From: Chitinophagaceae bacterium
GTDB lineage: Bacteria > Bacteroidota > Bacteroidia > Chitinophagales > Chitinophagaceae
Reading direction: 5' to 3'
DNA length: 64,000 nt
Assembly: GCA_019638615.1 (NCBI GenBank)
Contig: JAHBTL010000001.1
Location: forward strand, 1 to 64,000
Below are positions 17,862 to 26,985 of this stretch, in pieces. The notes beneath the pieces are model-generated. The model saw only the letters and a list, made by a program, of their open reading frames with translations, had not been told where the DNA came from and ran no database searches. Position 1 is the first letter of the stretch. Each line of letters begins with the position of its first letter. The position numbers and the translations under genes are program-made.

Positions 17862-18956
17862 CTATTTATGTATTAATGCAGGGTAAATATCATCTCCGGT
17901 CCAATGGGTAAGTGGTGTCTGGTTGCTGCCGTCAGCGCGCATACTATAGATTTCAGCACCCATATTCAAATCCCTGTTAGACGAAAAGAAAATAAAATTC
18001 CCATCCTTGCTCCAATAGGGATCTTCATCGCGTATCGGAGAATCTGTCAATCGTTTATTTCCGCTGCCATCAGCATTCATTACAAATATGTCGGGGCTTC
18101 CGTTCGCAAAGGAAACATAGGCTATTTTATCTCCCCCTGGCGACCAGACCGGGTTACTGTTCCCGTCCCTGGGATAACCGGGAAACGCAATGGGAGAGCT
18201 GCTAAAGGTCAGTTGCTTTATTGCCCCTGTAGAGAGATTGAGCATGTGTAATTGCGCAGGCTCATTTCCTCCGGATACTAATGCCATCAGGCTACCATCA
18301 GGACTTAACGCTGCGCCACCGAATGACTTGTTCGCAGGGCTTATTCTTTTTTTGTTTGTACCATCGGCATGTATTGAGTAAACACCGGGCTGGTAGTTAG
18401 TAACTTCTGTAAAGTATATGCGTTTCCCGTCGTGAAACCATTGTGGCTGATAGCTCGACACATTTGTGCCTGTAATCACTTTCCTGTCGCTCCCATCGCT
18501 GTTCATGATATTAATTACCGGCGTGAAATCATCAGATACTGTGGTTACAAAAGCTATTTGCGTATCATCCGGAGACCATTGCGCTCCTCCGCAGGCATCT
18601 TCGCCGGAAACCAAAAGCTGTTTATTATCTCCTGTTGTATTGATCTTATACAAAGAATATTTTGTTCCCTCGTAAACAGTATACAGTATGCTCTTGCCAT
18701 CATGCGAAGGCACAGGAGGCGCACAACGAACCAATTGATCTGTTACTATTACCTGCTCTTCACCTCCCGGTGTCATTCTTACCATTGTCCAGTCAGCGCT
18801 GTTCAGGTCTCTTCGGGAAATAAACAGGACCGCGCTATTTTCATCCGTAAACAGTGCCTGTAATGGCGGTTGGGGGATGGTATTAATTAAATCTCCCTTC
18901 TTATCGCAGGCTGTAAAAAAGAGGATCAGCAATGTAATACAGGTATAACTTTTCAT
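17862..18956 (-). CDS. PD40/TolB-like beta-propeller lipoprotein
   Basis: Start chosen at 18956, which gives the lipoprotein signal MKSYTCITLLILFFTAC (Cys17); an upstream in-frame ATG would add 22 residues that spoil it. The 364-residue mature part is made of repeating WD40-like PD40 blades, for example SPDGSLMALVSGG, WSPGGDKIAYVSF and WSKDGNFIFFSSNRD, as in TolB and in DUF5050-type proteins. No enzyme motif is visible. It is probably a periplasmic or surface binding scaffold. It is the only minus-strand gene between the nucleoside block and the large cytochrome, and it is flanked by direct repeats at 17747 and 19176. Confidence 0.82.
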   Translation of the reverse strand: MKSYTCITLLILFFTACDKKGDLINTIPQPPLQALFTDENSAVLFISRRDLNSADWTMVRMTPGGEEQVIVTDQLVRCAPPVPSHDGKSILYTVYEGTKYSLYKINTTGDNKQLLVSGEDACGGAQWSPDDTQIAFVTTVSDDFTPVINIMNSDGSDRKVITGTNVSSYQPQWFHDGKRIYFTEVTNYQPGVYSIHADGTNKKRISPANKSFGGAALSPDGSLMALVSGGNEPAQLHMLNLSTGAIKQLTFSSSPIAFPGYPRDGNSNPVWSPGGDKIAYVSFANGSPDIFVMNADGSGNKRLTDSPIRDEDPYWSKDGNFIFFSSNRDLNMGAEIYSMRADGSNQTPLTHWTGDDIYPALIHK

Positions 18957-19022
18957 ATCATGGCTGGCTTTAGTACTCAAAAAATATATAAATTGACAAC
19001 AGAAAGCTATTAACCGTTGCAC

Positions 19023-19323
19023 TTTGCTATAGTCTGAGACGATATAGAAGTGCGCTAAAAACTATAAGGTTTCCCCACTCTCGTACTTCGGCGTGACAAG
19101 CGGGGTGAATGCCCGGCAATACAGCGCTCCTGAACTTCCCTCTCACAGGCCGCAGTAATACCACAATATTTGCGCATATTTACGTCGCCGGAGGCGAAGA
19201 CGCCTCGCACAGCGGGAAGATAGTATTTCCGAAGCGTGGAGAAACATCCTGTTATACGAGTATATAAAACCTCCGGCTTTGCTCTCACCAGAGGAACAAC
19301 AGTACCCGCGTCAAAACCCTGAT
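19023..19323. other. Intergenic spacer containing repeat copy B
   Basis: This 301-base spacer separates the divergent propeller and cytochrome genes. It holds the second copy of the GC-rich element at 19176-19218. An in-frame ATG at 19279 would extend the cytochrome gene by 15 residues but gives no better signal peptide. I see no convincing gene, and no clean TAnnTTTG promoter box. Confidence 0.45.
19176..19218 (+). repeat. Direct repeat copy B
   Basis: A 43-base element shares ATATTTACGTCGCC (19176-19189), GGCGAAGACGCC (19193-19204) and CACAGCGGGAA (19208-19218) with copy A at 17747-17858, in the same orientation. It lacks the internal repeats of copy A. The two copies bracket the propeller gene. 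Confidence 0.7.
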
Positions 19324-22300
19324 ATGAACAAACGCAATAATTCAAAAAGAGCACAAGGATTTTTCAGGCATCTGCCGCAGTTCAGACCTGCTTTTACGTT
19401 CATAATGATCAGCCTGCTGTTCGCCGGTTGTAAAAATGATGTACCGGTCAGTGAATTACACGGCATACAGGTACCCAATGGATTTACCATTGAGGAGGTC
19501 GTGGATCCGGCTTTGATCTCCTACCCGATGTTTGCTTCTTTTGATCACCAGGGGAGGCTTTTTTTGTGCGAGTCAACAGGAGAAACTTTTTCCACGGAAG
19601 ATCATCTCAAAAAACCACCTTATCACATCCGTCTTTTAGAAGACAGGGATGGAGATGGCAGATTTGAGAAGAGCACCATCTTCGCCGATTCACTTACCTA
19701 TCCCAAAGGCGCAGTATTTTTCCAGGGAAGCCTGTATGTTGCGGCTGCACCGGATCTTGTAAAATTAACCGATACCGATGGCGACGGCATTGCGGATAAA
19801 AGAGAAACACTGCTTTCAGGATGGGTATTGCATGCCAATGCCGCCGCTTTCGGAGGTCCGTTCATGGGTCCCGACGGATGGCTGTACCTGACCGATGCGC
19901 GACGGGGGTTTGATATCACCACTAAAGAAGGAAAAGAACTGAAAGGCAGGGGAGCCCGGATATGGCGCTGCCGGCCTGACGGGAGCGGGCTGGAGTCTTT
20001 TAGCGGGGGAGGATTTGACAATGCAGTGGAACTGGTTTTTATGCCCGGCGGGGAAACCATTGGTACCATGACTTATTTCACGGATCCGATGAATGGCTTT
20101 CGCGATGCGCTGATGCACTGGGTATATGGCGGCGTTTACCCCAAGCCCGAGCAGGCGATCGAAGCCGACCATTTGAAATTAACCGGCGACCTGATGCCGG
20201 TAATGACAAAGTTGCCCCGTATAGCACATTCCGGCCTGATGCGGTACGAAGGCCCGGCATGGGGCGATGCTTTTAAAGGAAATCTTTTCAGCGCGCAATT
20301 TAATACAGGGCGTATCATGCGTCATATCGTTACACCCGAAGGCGCAACCTATCAAACGAAAGAGGAGCCGTTCATGACTTCTTCCAATCCTGATATACAT
20401 CTGACAGATGTGCTGGAAGACGCCGATGGCAGCCTGCTGCTGGTAAATACGGGAGGATGGTTTATCGCCGGGTGCCCACTGTCGGTGGTAGCAAAGAAAG
20501 AAGTGAAGGCGGGGATTTACCGCATCAGGAAGCTGGATGCGAAGAGGATGGATGATCCCCGGGGGCGGAAACTGAATTTTACTGATATGACAGTAAAAGA
20601 CCTGCTGCAGTATGTAACGGATGACCGGCATGCGGTACGCAGCCAGGCGATTGAACAATTGGTGATAAAGGGCGCCACTGCCGTAGATGCAATCAGGAAT
20701 ACGCTGCTGTCTTCGGCAAATGAAGAGGCGCGTACAGCCGCTGTATTTATGCTTTACAGGATCAATACACCTGAAGCGACCATGGATGCCATACGGACAG
20801 CGTTGGATGATAAAAGCGTCATAGTACGAACAGCGGCGGCGCGGGTATTGGGACTATCCAAAGACCAGCCGTCTGTGGCAAAGCTGATGAAGATGGTACA
20901 AACAGATGAAGCGCCTGTGCGGCTCCAGGCTGCTACCGCCCTGGGGCAGATCGGCGACAGCCAGGCCATCAGTGCACTCATCAACGCCTCTTCCAATCCC
21001 AATGATCGTTTTGTAGAGCATGCTGTTATTTATGCACTCATTACGCTCAGGTCACCTGAATTGCTTGTTCAGGCTTTAGGTGATACGTCTGCTAATACCC
21101 GGAAAGCGGCGCTGATAGCGCTTGACCAGATGGATGGCGCGCCGCTAAGGAAAGATCAGTTAGCTTCCTTTTTAAACAGTGGCAATGAGCTACTGCAAAA
21201 AGCAGGTATATGGGTGGCGCTGCATCATCTTAACTGGGCCGATGTGGTGGTGGATTTTTTGAAGCACCTTCTCAATTCACAACATCTTACCGCCAGCCAG
21301 GACGCCAACATCCGCAACCTGATGATCAGGTTCAGCACCGATGCAAAAATGCAGCAGTTCATCACTGCGCAGTTAAATGATAAAGCATTGGCTTCGCCCA
21401 AAAGAAAATTATTACTGGATGTTATCCGGAACGCGGATGTTGAAAAACTACCCAACGCATGGATACAGCAACTTGGCTTTTTATTGCACAGCAACGATCA
21501 TGAGATCCGTTCGGAGATCTTGAATGTGATCAAGTCAAGAAGAATACCTTCATTGAACAATGAGCTGAACCGGATCATAGGAGATGCAGCAATGTCGGCC
21601 GGTTCCAGGCTGAAAGCGCTGAGCGCGCGACTCATGTCTGAACCTGATTTAACTACCGCAGAATTTGAGATGATCTCATCCTGTTTAGCACCCAACAATG
21701 AAGCGCCTGCCAGGCAGGAAGCATCACGTATTTTAACACAGGCTACGCTCAGCGAAGCACAGTTGGTTACCCTTGCCAATGAGCAGGTAGTTACGGCAGA
21801 TGTTTTTCTTTTACCGGATCTTGTAAGCGCATATAAAAACGGGAAAAGCGAAGCCGCGGGAAAAGCCCTGATCATCGCGCTGGAAGCGTCTAAAGACCGC
21901 CTGGACAACCTGTCTGTTCCCGATATGCAAAAGCTGTTCGCGGCTTATCCCCAACCAGTGCAGGCTACTTCAGTACCGCTGATACAATTGTTGAAGGAAA
22001 AGCAGGCGTCAAGGCTTGAGGAATTGGAAAAACTGCAGTCGCAGCTTACCAGGGGAGACGTAGCCGAAGGGAGACAGCTTTTCTTCGGCAAAGCCACTTG
22101 TTTTAGCTGTCATGCTGTAGAAGGAAAGGGCGGCGAATTTGGCCCGGACCTGTCCAACATCGGGGAGATCCGTTCACGTCATGATATCCTGGAAGCGATG
22201 CTGTATCCCAGCGCGAGCTTTGCCAGGGAGTATGAAACCACTAAGATCATAACCAAAACAGGTTCCTATACCGGGGTGATCAAGGAACAGTTGCCGGATG

Positions 22301-22491
22301 TGATCAGTATAGCTACCGGGCCGGGATCCATCGTGCGCGTTCCGCGGAATGAGATCGTATCTGTTGAACCGGGAACCGTTTCTTTAATGCCACCTGGTTT
22401 GCTGAAGCAGCTCAATATGCAGGAAATATCAGACCTGGTAGCTTATCTGGAATCACTGCCCAGCGGCTTGGGACAAATAAAAAGCCATTAG
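19324..22491 (+). CDS. PVC-type haem-binding lipoprotein with propeller, HEAT repeats and cytochrome c domain
   Basis: The 1055-residue protein starts with a long lipoprotein signal (LLFAGC, Cys36). Residues about 45-410 resemble the soluble glucose/sorbosone dehydrogenase-like beta-propeller (PVC-type N-terminal region: VPNGFTIEEVVDP, DRDGDGRFEK, DTDGDGIADKRE calcium-type loops). Residues about 430-880 are HEAT repeats. A C-terminal cytochrome c domain carries CFSCH (Cys926-His930). The order propeller-HEAT-CxxCH is the architecture often named PVC-type haem-binding CxxCH protein. It likely oxidises a sugar or polyol and passes electrons to the haem, outside the cytoplasm. Start 19324 was preferred over 19279. 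The DUF1080 gene follows 76 bases later. Confidence 0.85.
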   Translation: MNKRNNSKRAQGFFRHLPQFRPAFTFIMISLLFAGCKNDVPVSELHGIQVPNGFTIEEVVDPALISYPMFASFDHQGRLFLCESTGETFSTEDHLKKPPYHIRLLEDRDGDGRFEKSTIFADSLTYPKGAVFFQGSLYVAAAPDLVKLTDTDGDGIADKRETLLSGWVLHANAAAFGGPFMGPDGWLYLTDARRGFDITTKEGKELKGRGARIWRCRPDGSGLESFSGGGFDNAVELVFMPGGETIGTMTYFTDPMNGFRDALMHWVYGGVYPKPEQAIEADHLKLTGDLMPVMTKLPRIAHSGLMRYEGPAWGDAFKGNLFSAQFNTGRIMRHIVTPEGATYQTKEEPFMTSSNPDIHLTDVLEDADGSLLLVNTGGWFIAGCPLSVVAKKEVKAGIYRIRKLDAKRMDDPRGRKLNFTDMTVKDLLQYVTDDRHAVRSQAIEQLVIKGATAVDAIRNTLLSSANEEARTAAVFMLYRINTPEATMDAIRTALDDKSVIVRTAAARVLGLSKDQPSVAKLMKMVQTDEAPVRLQAATALGQIGDSQAISALINASSNPNDRFVEHAVIYALITLRSPELLVQALGDTSANTRKAALIALDQMDGAPLRKDQLASFLNSGNELLQKAGIWVALHHLNWADVVVDFLKHLLNSQHLTASQDANIRNLMIRFSTDAKMQQFITAQLNDKALASPKRKLLLDVIRNADVEKLPNAWIQQLGFLLHSNDHEIRSEILNVIKSRRIPSLNNELNRIIGDAAMSAGSRLKALSARLMSEPDLTTAEFEMISSCLAPNNEAPARQEASRILTQATLSEAQLVTLANEQVVTADVFLLPDLVSAYKNGKSEAAGKALIIALEASKDRLDNLSVPDMQKLFAAYPQPVQATSVPLIQLLKEKQASRLEELEKLQSQLTRGDVAEGRQLFFGKATCFSCHAVEGKGGEFGPDLSNIGEIRSRHDILEAMLYPSASFAREYETTKIITKTGSYTGVIKEQLPDVISIATGPGSIVRVPRNEIVSVEPGTVSLMPPGLLKQLNMQEISDLVAYLESLPSGLGQIKSH

Positions 22492-22567
22492 CGGTCAGCT
22501 ATCGGCTATCAGCTACTGACGGCTGAAAGCTGATCGCTGATAGCTATTCGAACAAAAACAACACAAA
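22492..22567. repeat. GCTGATAGCTGA-type word repeat
   Basis: The spacer between the cytochrome and DUF1080 genes is almost entirely made of degenerate AGCTGAT/AGCTATC words (about 22495-22550). The same words form the array near 2440-2477. No promoter box is seen, so the two flanking genes may still be cotranscribed. Confidence 0.55.
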
Positions 22568-23395
22568 ATGAAAAGAAATAGGCTGCTCCTTCTTATTGGA
22601 GTTTTCATCATTGCAGGAAAAAGCGAAAGCACCTTTGCCCAGGCAGTTGCCGGTCAGCAGCATACAGTTCATCTTTTTAACGGGAAAAACCTCGACGGAT
22701 GGTATACTTTTATTAAAGACCGGGGACGCGATACTGATCCTAAGAAAGTATTTACCGTAAAAGACGGAGTGATACGTATATCCGGCGAGGAATGGGGTTG
22801 TATTACCACGAATGAATCGTTCAAAAATTATAAACTGGTGGTGGAGTATAAATGGGGTAATAAAACCTATGGCTCGCGGTTGAACAATGCCCGCGACAAT
22901 GGACTGCTTTTTCATTCCAAAGGCGCCGATGGCGGGTATTCAGGCACCTGGATGCATTCTATAGAATGTAACATTATTGAAGGAGGCACCGGTGATTTTA
23001 TTGTTGTGGGCGACAAAAGCAATGATTTTTTACTCACCTGCCTGGTAGCTCCTGAAAAACAGAACGGATCCTATATCTATCGGCCCGGCGGCGATCCCGT
23101 AACCGTCAACAGCGGGCGTATCAACTGGCCTGGTCGTGATCCGGACTGGAAGGATGAGAAAGGCTTCAGAGGGAAAAATGATATTGAGCATCCGGTGGGG
23201 CAATGGAACAGGCTGGAATGTATTGCAAGAGGGAATGAGCTTTTTATCTATCTTAACGGGAAGCTTGTAAATCATGCCATATATTCCAAGCCGGATAAAG
23301 GCCGCATACAAATTCAATCGGAGGGTGCTGAAATATTTTACAGGCGGGTAGACCTTACACCAATCAGTCCCTGTCCGCCCGGCACCGGGGAGTAG
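22568..23395 (+). CDS. DUF1080 (3-keto-glycoside hydrolase type, GH16-like fold) secreted protein
   Basis: The 275-residue protein has a signal peptide (about 1-25, ending TFAQ) and one DUF1080 domain, recognised by the opening HLFNGKNLDGWYTF (about 37-50), the IRISGEEWGCITT strand and the repeated YKLVVEYKWG pattern. DUF1080 is a concanavalin-like beta-sandwich; characterised members cleave 3-keto-glycosides after a separate oxidation of the sugar at C3. It follows a haem-linked dehydrogenase-like gene, which fits an oxidise-then-cleave scheme. The enzymatic role is inferred from family and neighbour, not from catalytic residues that I can name with certainty. Confidence 0.85.
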   Translation: MKRNRLLLLIGVFIIAGKSESTFAQAVAGQQHTVHLFNGKNLDGWYTFIKDRGRDTDPKKVFTVKDGVIRISGEEWGCITTNESFKNYKLVVEYKWGNKTYGSRLNNARDNGLLFHSKGADGGYSGTWMHSIECNIIEGGTGDFIVVGDKSNDFLLTCLVAPEKQNGSYIYRPGGDPVTVNSGRINWPGRDPDWKDEKGFRGKNDIEHPVGQWNRLECIARGNELFIYLNGKLVNHAIYSKPDKGRIQIQSEGAEIFYRRVDLTPISPCPPGTGE

Positions 23396-23497
23396 TGCGG
23401 GTTCTTAGGCTGAAATACAGTGATCCGTTAATAATCCCTGCAGGAAGACATGCCATCTTAAAAATCAACTTTTCTTCCCCCTTTGCCTTCATTCCCG

Positions 23498-23505
23498 TAA
23501 TTTCG
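23498..23505 (+). promoter_or_regulatory. Putative -7 box of the lysA promoter
   Basis: TAATTTCG differs from TAnnTTTG at one position and lies 134 bases before the lysA start. No lysine riboswitch-like structure could be recognised in the leader. Weak candidate. Confidence 0.28.
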
Positions 23506-23638
23506 CTGGCAAATTTTTAACCCGGACAACAGGAAGTGTGAACCGGAAGAGCAAATGAAGACAGGGGTAAACGGAAACGCTTTCGCATACTTACTTCTCA
23601 CCACATCCCACACTTTCAGCTCCATAGTTTATCGATAT

Positions 23639-24853
23639 ATGCCCCAGGTTTTATCGCAGCAGCAATTAAGGGATATAGCCAAGGAATTCGGCACGCCTGT
23701 GTATGTATACCACGCGGAAAGAATTACCGAACAGTATGAACAGTTGAAGAATGCTTTTAAAAGCGCAGATGCTACTTTTTTTTACGCCAGTAAAGCGCTT
23801 ACCAATATCAATATATTAAAACATATTAAAAGCATTGGTTGCAATATAGATTGCAGCTCCATCAATGAAGCACGGCTGGCATTGCTGGCTGGTTTCGCTC
23901 CCCGACAGGTGCTGTATACTTCCAATAATATTTCGTTCTCCGAAATTGAGGCGGCTGTGGAATTGGGCATCCACATTAATATAGACAGTCTTTCCAACCT
24001 CGAAAAATTCGGGAAAAACTTCGGTCATTCTTACCCGGTAGGTATCCGTCTTCGCCCGAATATCATGGCGGGGGGAAACCTGAAAATTTCCACGGGACAT
24101 AATAAAAGCAAATTCGGTATACCCGTTGAAAATACAGGCAAAGTGCTGCAGATCATGAAAGAAACGGGGCTGTATATACGAACCCTGCACATACATACCG
24201 GCAGCGAGATAAAGGATGTGGAAGTATTCGCGAAGGGTATCGGTGTGCTACTGGAACTTGTGAACCATTTCCCGGAACTGGAAGTAATTGACTTAGGCGG
24301 CGGATTTAAAGTGCCTTATGCACCAGGAGAAGAAGGAACCGATATTCCTGCGCTGGGCAAAAGGGTGACTGAAGAACTGAAGGCTTTTGAGGAAAAGCAC
24401 GGACGCAAGCTGAAAGTGTGGTTCGAACCGGGAAAATTCATGGTGAGCGAAGCCGGTTATTTCATCACACAGGTCACTGTATTGAAACAATCGGGCGATA
24501 TTTGTTTTGCGGGGGTAGATTCGGGGCTGAATCATTTGATCAGGCCCATGTTTTACGGATCTTATCATCACATTGAAAATATTTCAAATGACGGCAATAT
24601 ACAATTACCCTATACAGTAGTGGGTAATATCTGTGAAACCGATACATTTGCAGACGACAGGATGATCAATGAAATAAAAGAAGGAGACTATCTTGTATTT
24701 TACAATGCGGGAGCGTATGGTTTTGAAATGGCATCTAATTATAACTCGCGGTTCAGACCCGCGGAAGTGCTGGTAAAAAATAATATACCGCAACTGATCC
24801 GGCGGCGCGATACAATGGAAGACCTTTTACAAGCGCAGATTATTCTACCCTGA
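23639..24853 (+). CDS. lysA: Diaminopimelate decarboxylase
   Basis: LysA removes CO2 from meso-diaminopimelate to give L-lysine using PLP. The 404-residue protein from 23639 has the alanine-racemase-type barrel with the PLP lysine in FFYASKALTN (Lys52), the HIHTGSEI strand, the phosphate-binding DLGGGF motif (about 220-225) and the C-terminal active-site segment GNICETDTFADDR. Length fits. An in-frame ATG at 23555 would add 28 residues without any family match, so I place the start at the internal ATG. The TlpA-like gene begins 25 bases after it and is probably cotranscribed. Confidence 0.94.
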   Translation: MPQVLSQQQLRDIAKEFGTPVYVYHAERITEQYEQLKNAFKSADATFFYASKALTNINILKHIKSIGCNIDCSSINEARLALLAGFAPRQVLYTSNNISFSEIEAAVELGIHINIDSLSNLEKFGKNFGHSYPVGIRLRPNIMAGGNLKISTGHNKSKFGIPVENTGKVLQIMKETGLYIRTLHIHTGSEIKDVEVFAKGIGVLLELVNHFPELEVIDLGGGFKVPYAPGEEGTDIPALGKRVTEELKAFEEKHGRKLKVWFEPGKFMVSEAGYFITQVTVLKQSGDICFAGVDSGLNHLIRPMFYGSYHHIENISNDGNIQLPYTVVGNICETDTFADDRMINEIKEGDYLVFYNAGAYGFEMASNYNSRFRPAEVLVKNNIPQLIRRRDTMEDLLQAQIILP

Positions 24854-24878
24854 TCTCAACCCATCAATTGACCTGAAA

Positions 24879-26375
24879 ATGAAGCTATTTATTTGTGCCC
24901 TGCTTGCTACCTGTTGCTGCCTGTTCGCATCGGCACAAAAACCTGTGGCAAGCATTGAGTTGAAGGTAAAAGATATTGATGAGGGTATCATTACCGTTAC
25001 TTTACCGGTCAATCATACCGTGTTTTGGGCTGACTCGCGGACCGATACCATCAAAAAAAACAAGCTGCATGTAATCGGGCTGTCTGAAAAACAAACAGGA
25101 TACGTGTCGATAGATGTATTGGGAAGACCTGTGAGGTTATTTGTGCAAAAAGGCAATACCATACAGGTAACAATAGACGAAGAAAACACGGAAAAACCAG
25201 TACTGATAGAAGGCGATAACCATGCCGGGCAGGCTTTGCTAACCAGCGCTGAATTGCCTTACGCCGGCAATATGATCGTCAGGTATAAAAACGACACTAC
25301 TGCCGCCCTCCTGCTGAATCATGTAGAGCAGGACAAAAAAATAAGGCAACAGGTATACACCTTGTTGTATGAACAGAGAAAAATAGATAAGCCATTCTAC
25401 GACTTTATCTTACTTACGCTTGATTATTATCACGCTTCGCTTATTTCGGAAGTGATCTACAGCAAATACAATCTTACGCAGCTTCCCAAAGAACATCCCC
25501 AGTATAAGCCTGTATTTCCGGCAGATTTTGCCGTGCTGTGGGAAAAAACATACAAACAATACCCGGTAAATAACCCCGCGGCAATGCAAAGCCCGGGATA
25601 CAACGATGGCTTTAATACATACGCGGGCAACTATATAAGCGGTTATGTAGGATGGCTTAAAAACAAATACGGCACCGCTTCGGTTGCGGTTAACTGGAGC
25701 GCGGAAATGAAAGAAACGCTGCAACGCATACAAAACAACCTGGAGGAACCTGTGGCGGAATACATAAAAGCAGGAATACTATATACAGAACTGAGCCTGG
25801 AGAAAAACTATGGTGAACTGATCAAAATGGCTTCGGACTTTACAAAAAAATATCCCGGCAGTGCTTATACACCTTACATAGAACCCTTGCTTGTTAAAGC
25901 CAACGCTTATTATAGCAAAGTAAGAGGTGAATTTACGAGCGAGCAAAAGATCATACCCGATTACGCTCGTATCAATTCTTTCGGGGAGCTGATGAGCCTG
26001 TTCAAAGGCAAACCGGTATTTATCGAATTCTGGGCTACCTGGTGCATTACCTGTAAAGACCAGTTCGATCACGAAAAAGAGCTGCACCGGTTGCTGCAAT
26101 CCAAAAATGCAGCGCATCTTTTTATTTCTTTGGATCACCAGGTGGAAACGGAAGAATGGAAAGAGCTGATCAAATACTACAATTTGCGGGGCAGCCATAT
26201 ACGGGCCAATCCTTCACTGATCAAAGACCTGACAAGAATATTCTGGAATGGAAAAGCATACGCGCTTCCATTGTATGTGTTGATCGGTGCCTCGGGAAAT
26301 ATAGTGGAAGAAGACGCCTTCCGCCCGGGCGATAAGAAGAGACTATACCAGCAAATAAACCGGCATTTCGAATAA
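24879..26375 (+). CDS. TlpA-like thioredoxin-fold protein with long N-terminal domain
   Basis: The 498-residue protein has a signal peptide (1-20, LFASAQ) and so acts in the periplasm. Its C-terminal quarter is a TlpA/ResA-type thioredoxin domain with the redox pair WCITC in FIEFWATWCITCKDQF (about 383-398). The long N-terminal part (about 25-360) resembles the DUF4369-like and helical domains that precede many Bacteroidota TlpA proteins. Such proteins reduce disulfides, often for cytochrome c maturation, and the window encodes several c-type cytochromes, although no direct link is shown. It follows lysA by 25 bases. Confidence 0.82.
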   Translation: MKLFICALLATCCCLFASAQKPVASIELKVKDIDEGIITVTLPVNHTVFWADSRTDTIKKNKLHVIGLSEKQTGYVSIDVLGRPVRLFVQKGNTIQVTIDEENTEKPVLIEGDNHAGQALLTSAELPYAGNMIVRYKNDTTAALLLNHVEQDKKIRQQVYTLLYEQRKIDKPFYDFILLTLDYYHASLISEVIYSKYNLTQLPKEHPQYKPVFPADFAVLWEKTYKQYPVNNPAAMQSPGYNDGFNTYAGNYISGYVGWLKNKYGTASVAVNWSAEMKETLQRIQNNLEEPVAEYIKAGILYTELSLEKNYGELIKMASDFTKKYPGSAYTPYIEPLLVKANAYYSKVRGEFTSEQKIIPDYARINSFGELMSLFKGKPVFIEFWATWCITCKDQFDHEKELHRLLQSKNAAHLFISLDHQVETEEWKELIKYYNLRGSHIRANPSLIKDLTRIFWNGKAYALPLYVLIGASGNIVEEDAFRPGDKKRLYQQINRHFE

Positions 26376-26395
26376 GAATATCTTTTTAGCCGTAG

Positions 26396-26429
26396 GGGTT
26401 CCAACCTTTTGAAGGTTGGAAACCCTTTT
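26396..26429 (+). terminator. Rho-independent terminator after the TlpA-like gene
   Basis: GGGTTCCAACCTT (26396-26408) pairs with AAGGTTGGAAACCC (26412-26425) with one bulged A and a three-base loop, followed by TTTT. It begins 20 bases after the stop codon and is a strong intrinsic terminator for the lysA-tlpA-like transcript. Confidence 0.8.
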
Positions 26430-26538
26430 CCGCTGCAATATCCACTCGCCACTTTTTTTGCGCCGTGCTGTTGACCTTTTATACATGTATCCGATAGATT
26501 AAATACTATAAAACATTCCGTTATCTTAAAAAAATTAT

Positions 26539-26979
26539 ATGAATAAAAAAAGTTGCCTGGCTGCTATACTGGCGATGACCCTGCTGGTAGCATGTAAAAA
26601 AGACAAAAACAATGAACCTTCGGGATCCAAAGAAACAAAGATCAGCACCATAGAGCTTGCTTCAGTCGCATCTGCCGCTGTATATGGTTCCGACATTACC
26701 TTTAAAGTAAAGTTTGATGAGCTTGCAGTCGAAGACAAAGCTGTGGATCAATACGGGATACTTTTTATTGCATGGATATCAGACGTGAGCAATAAAACGC
26801 CCGTCAATGGGAATGCCACTATTATCCTTTTTCCCGGCGCCCCGGCAAAAGGTACCGTCATCGAAAAAAAGGAAACGCTTACTTACGAACAGTTTAACGA
26901 TGCCAATTACAGGGCATTTGCCAGGCTAAAAGATGGTACATACATTTATGGCGAGGTAAAGTATTTTGGGAAATCGTAA
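26539..26979 (+). CDS. Hypothetical small lipoprotein
   Basis: The 146-residue protein has a lipoprotein signal MNKKSCLAAILAMTLLVAC (Cys19) followed by a charged linker KKDKNN, and then a beta-rich domain of about 110 residues with no motif I recognise. Composition resembles small Bacteroidota beta-sandwich lipoproteins. It lies alone between a terminator and the end of the convergent SMP-30 gene, with 6 bases to that gene. A TATCTTAA sequence at 26523-26530 might be its promoter. Function unknown. Confidence 0.7.
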   Translation: MNKKSCLAAILAMTLLVACKKDKNNEPSGSKETKISTIELASVASAAVYGSDITFKVKFDELAVEDKAVDQYGILFIAWISDVSNKTPVNGNATIILFPGAPAKGTVIEKKETLTYEQFNDANYRAFARLKDGTYIYGEVKYFGKS

Positions 26980-26985
26980 ATATTT

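Noticed and set aside
23396-23638. Lysine riboswitch upstream of lysA
   Set aside because: The leader is long enough, but none of the conserved lysine-aptamer segments was recognised and no terminator precedes the gene.
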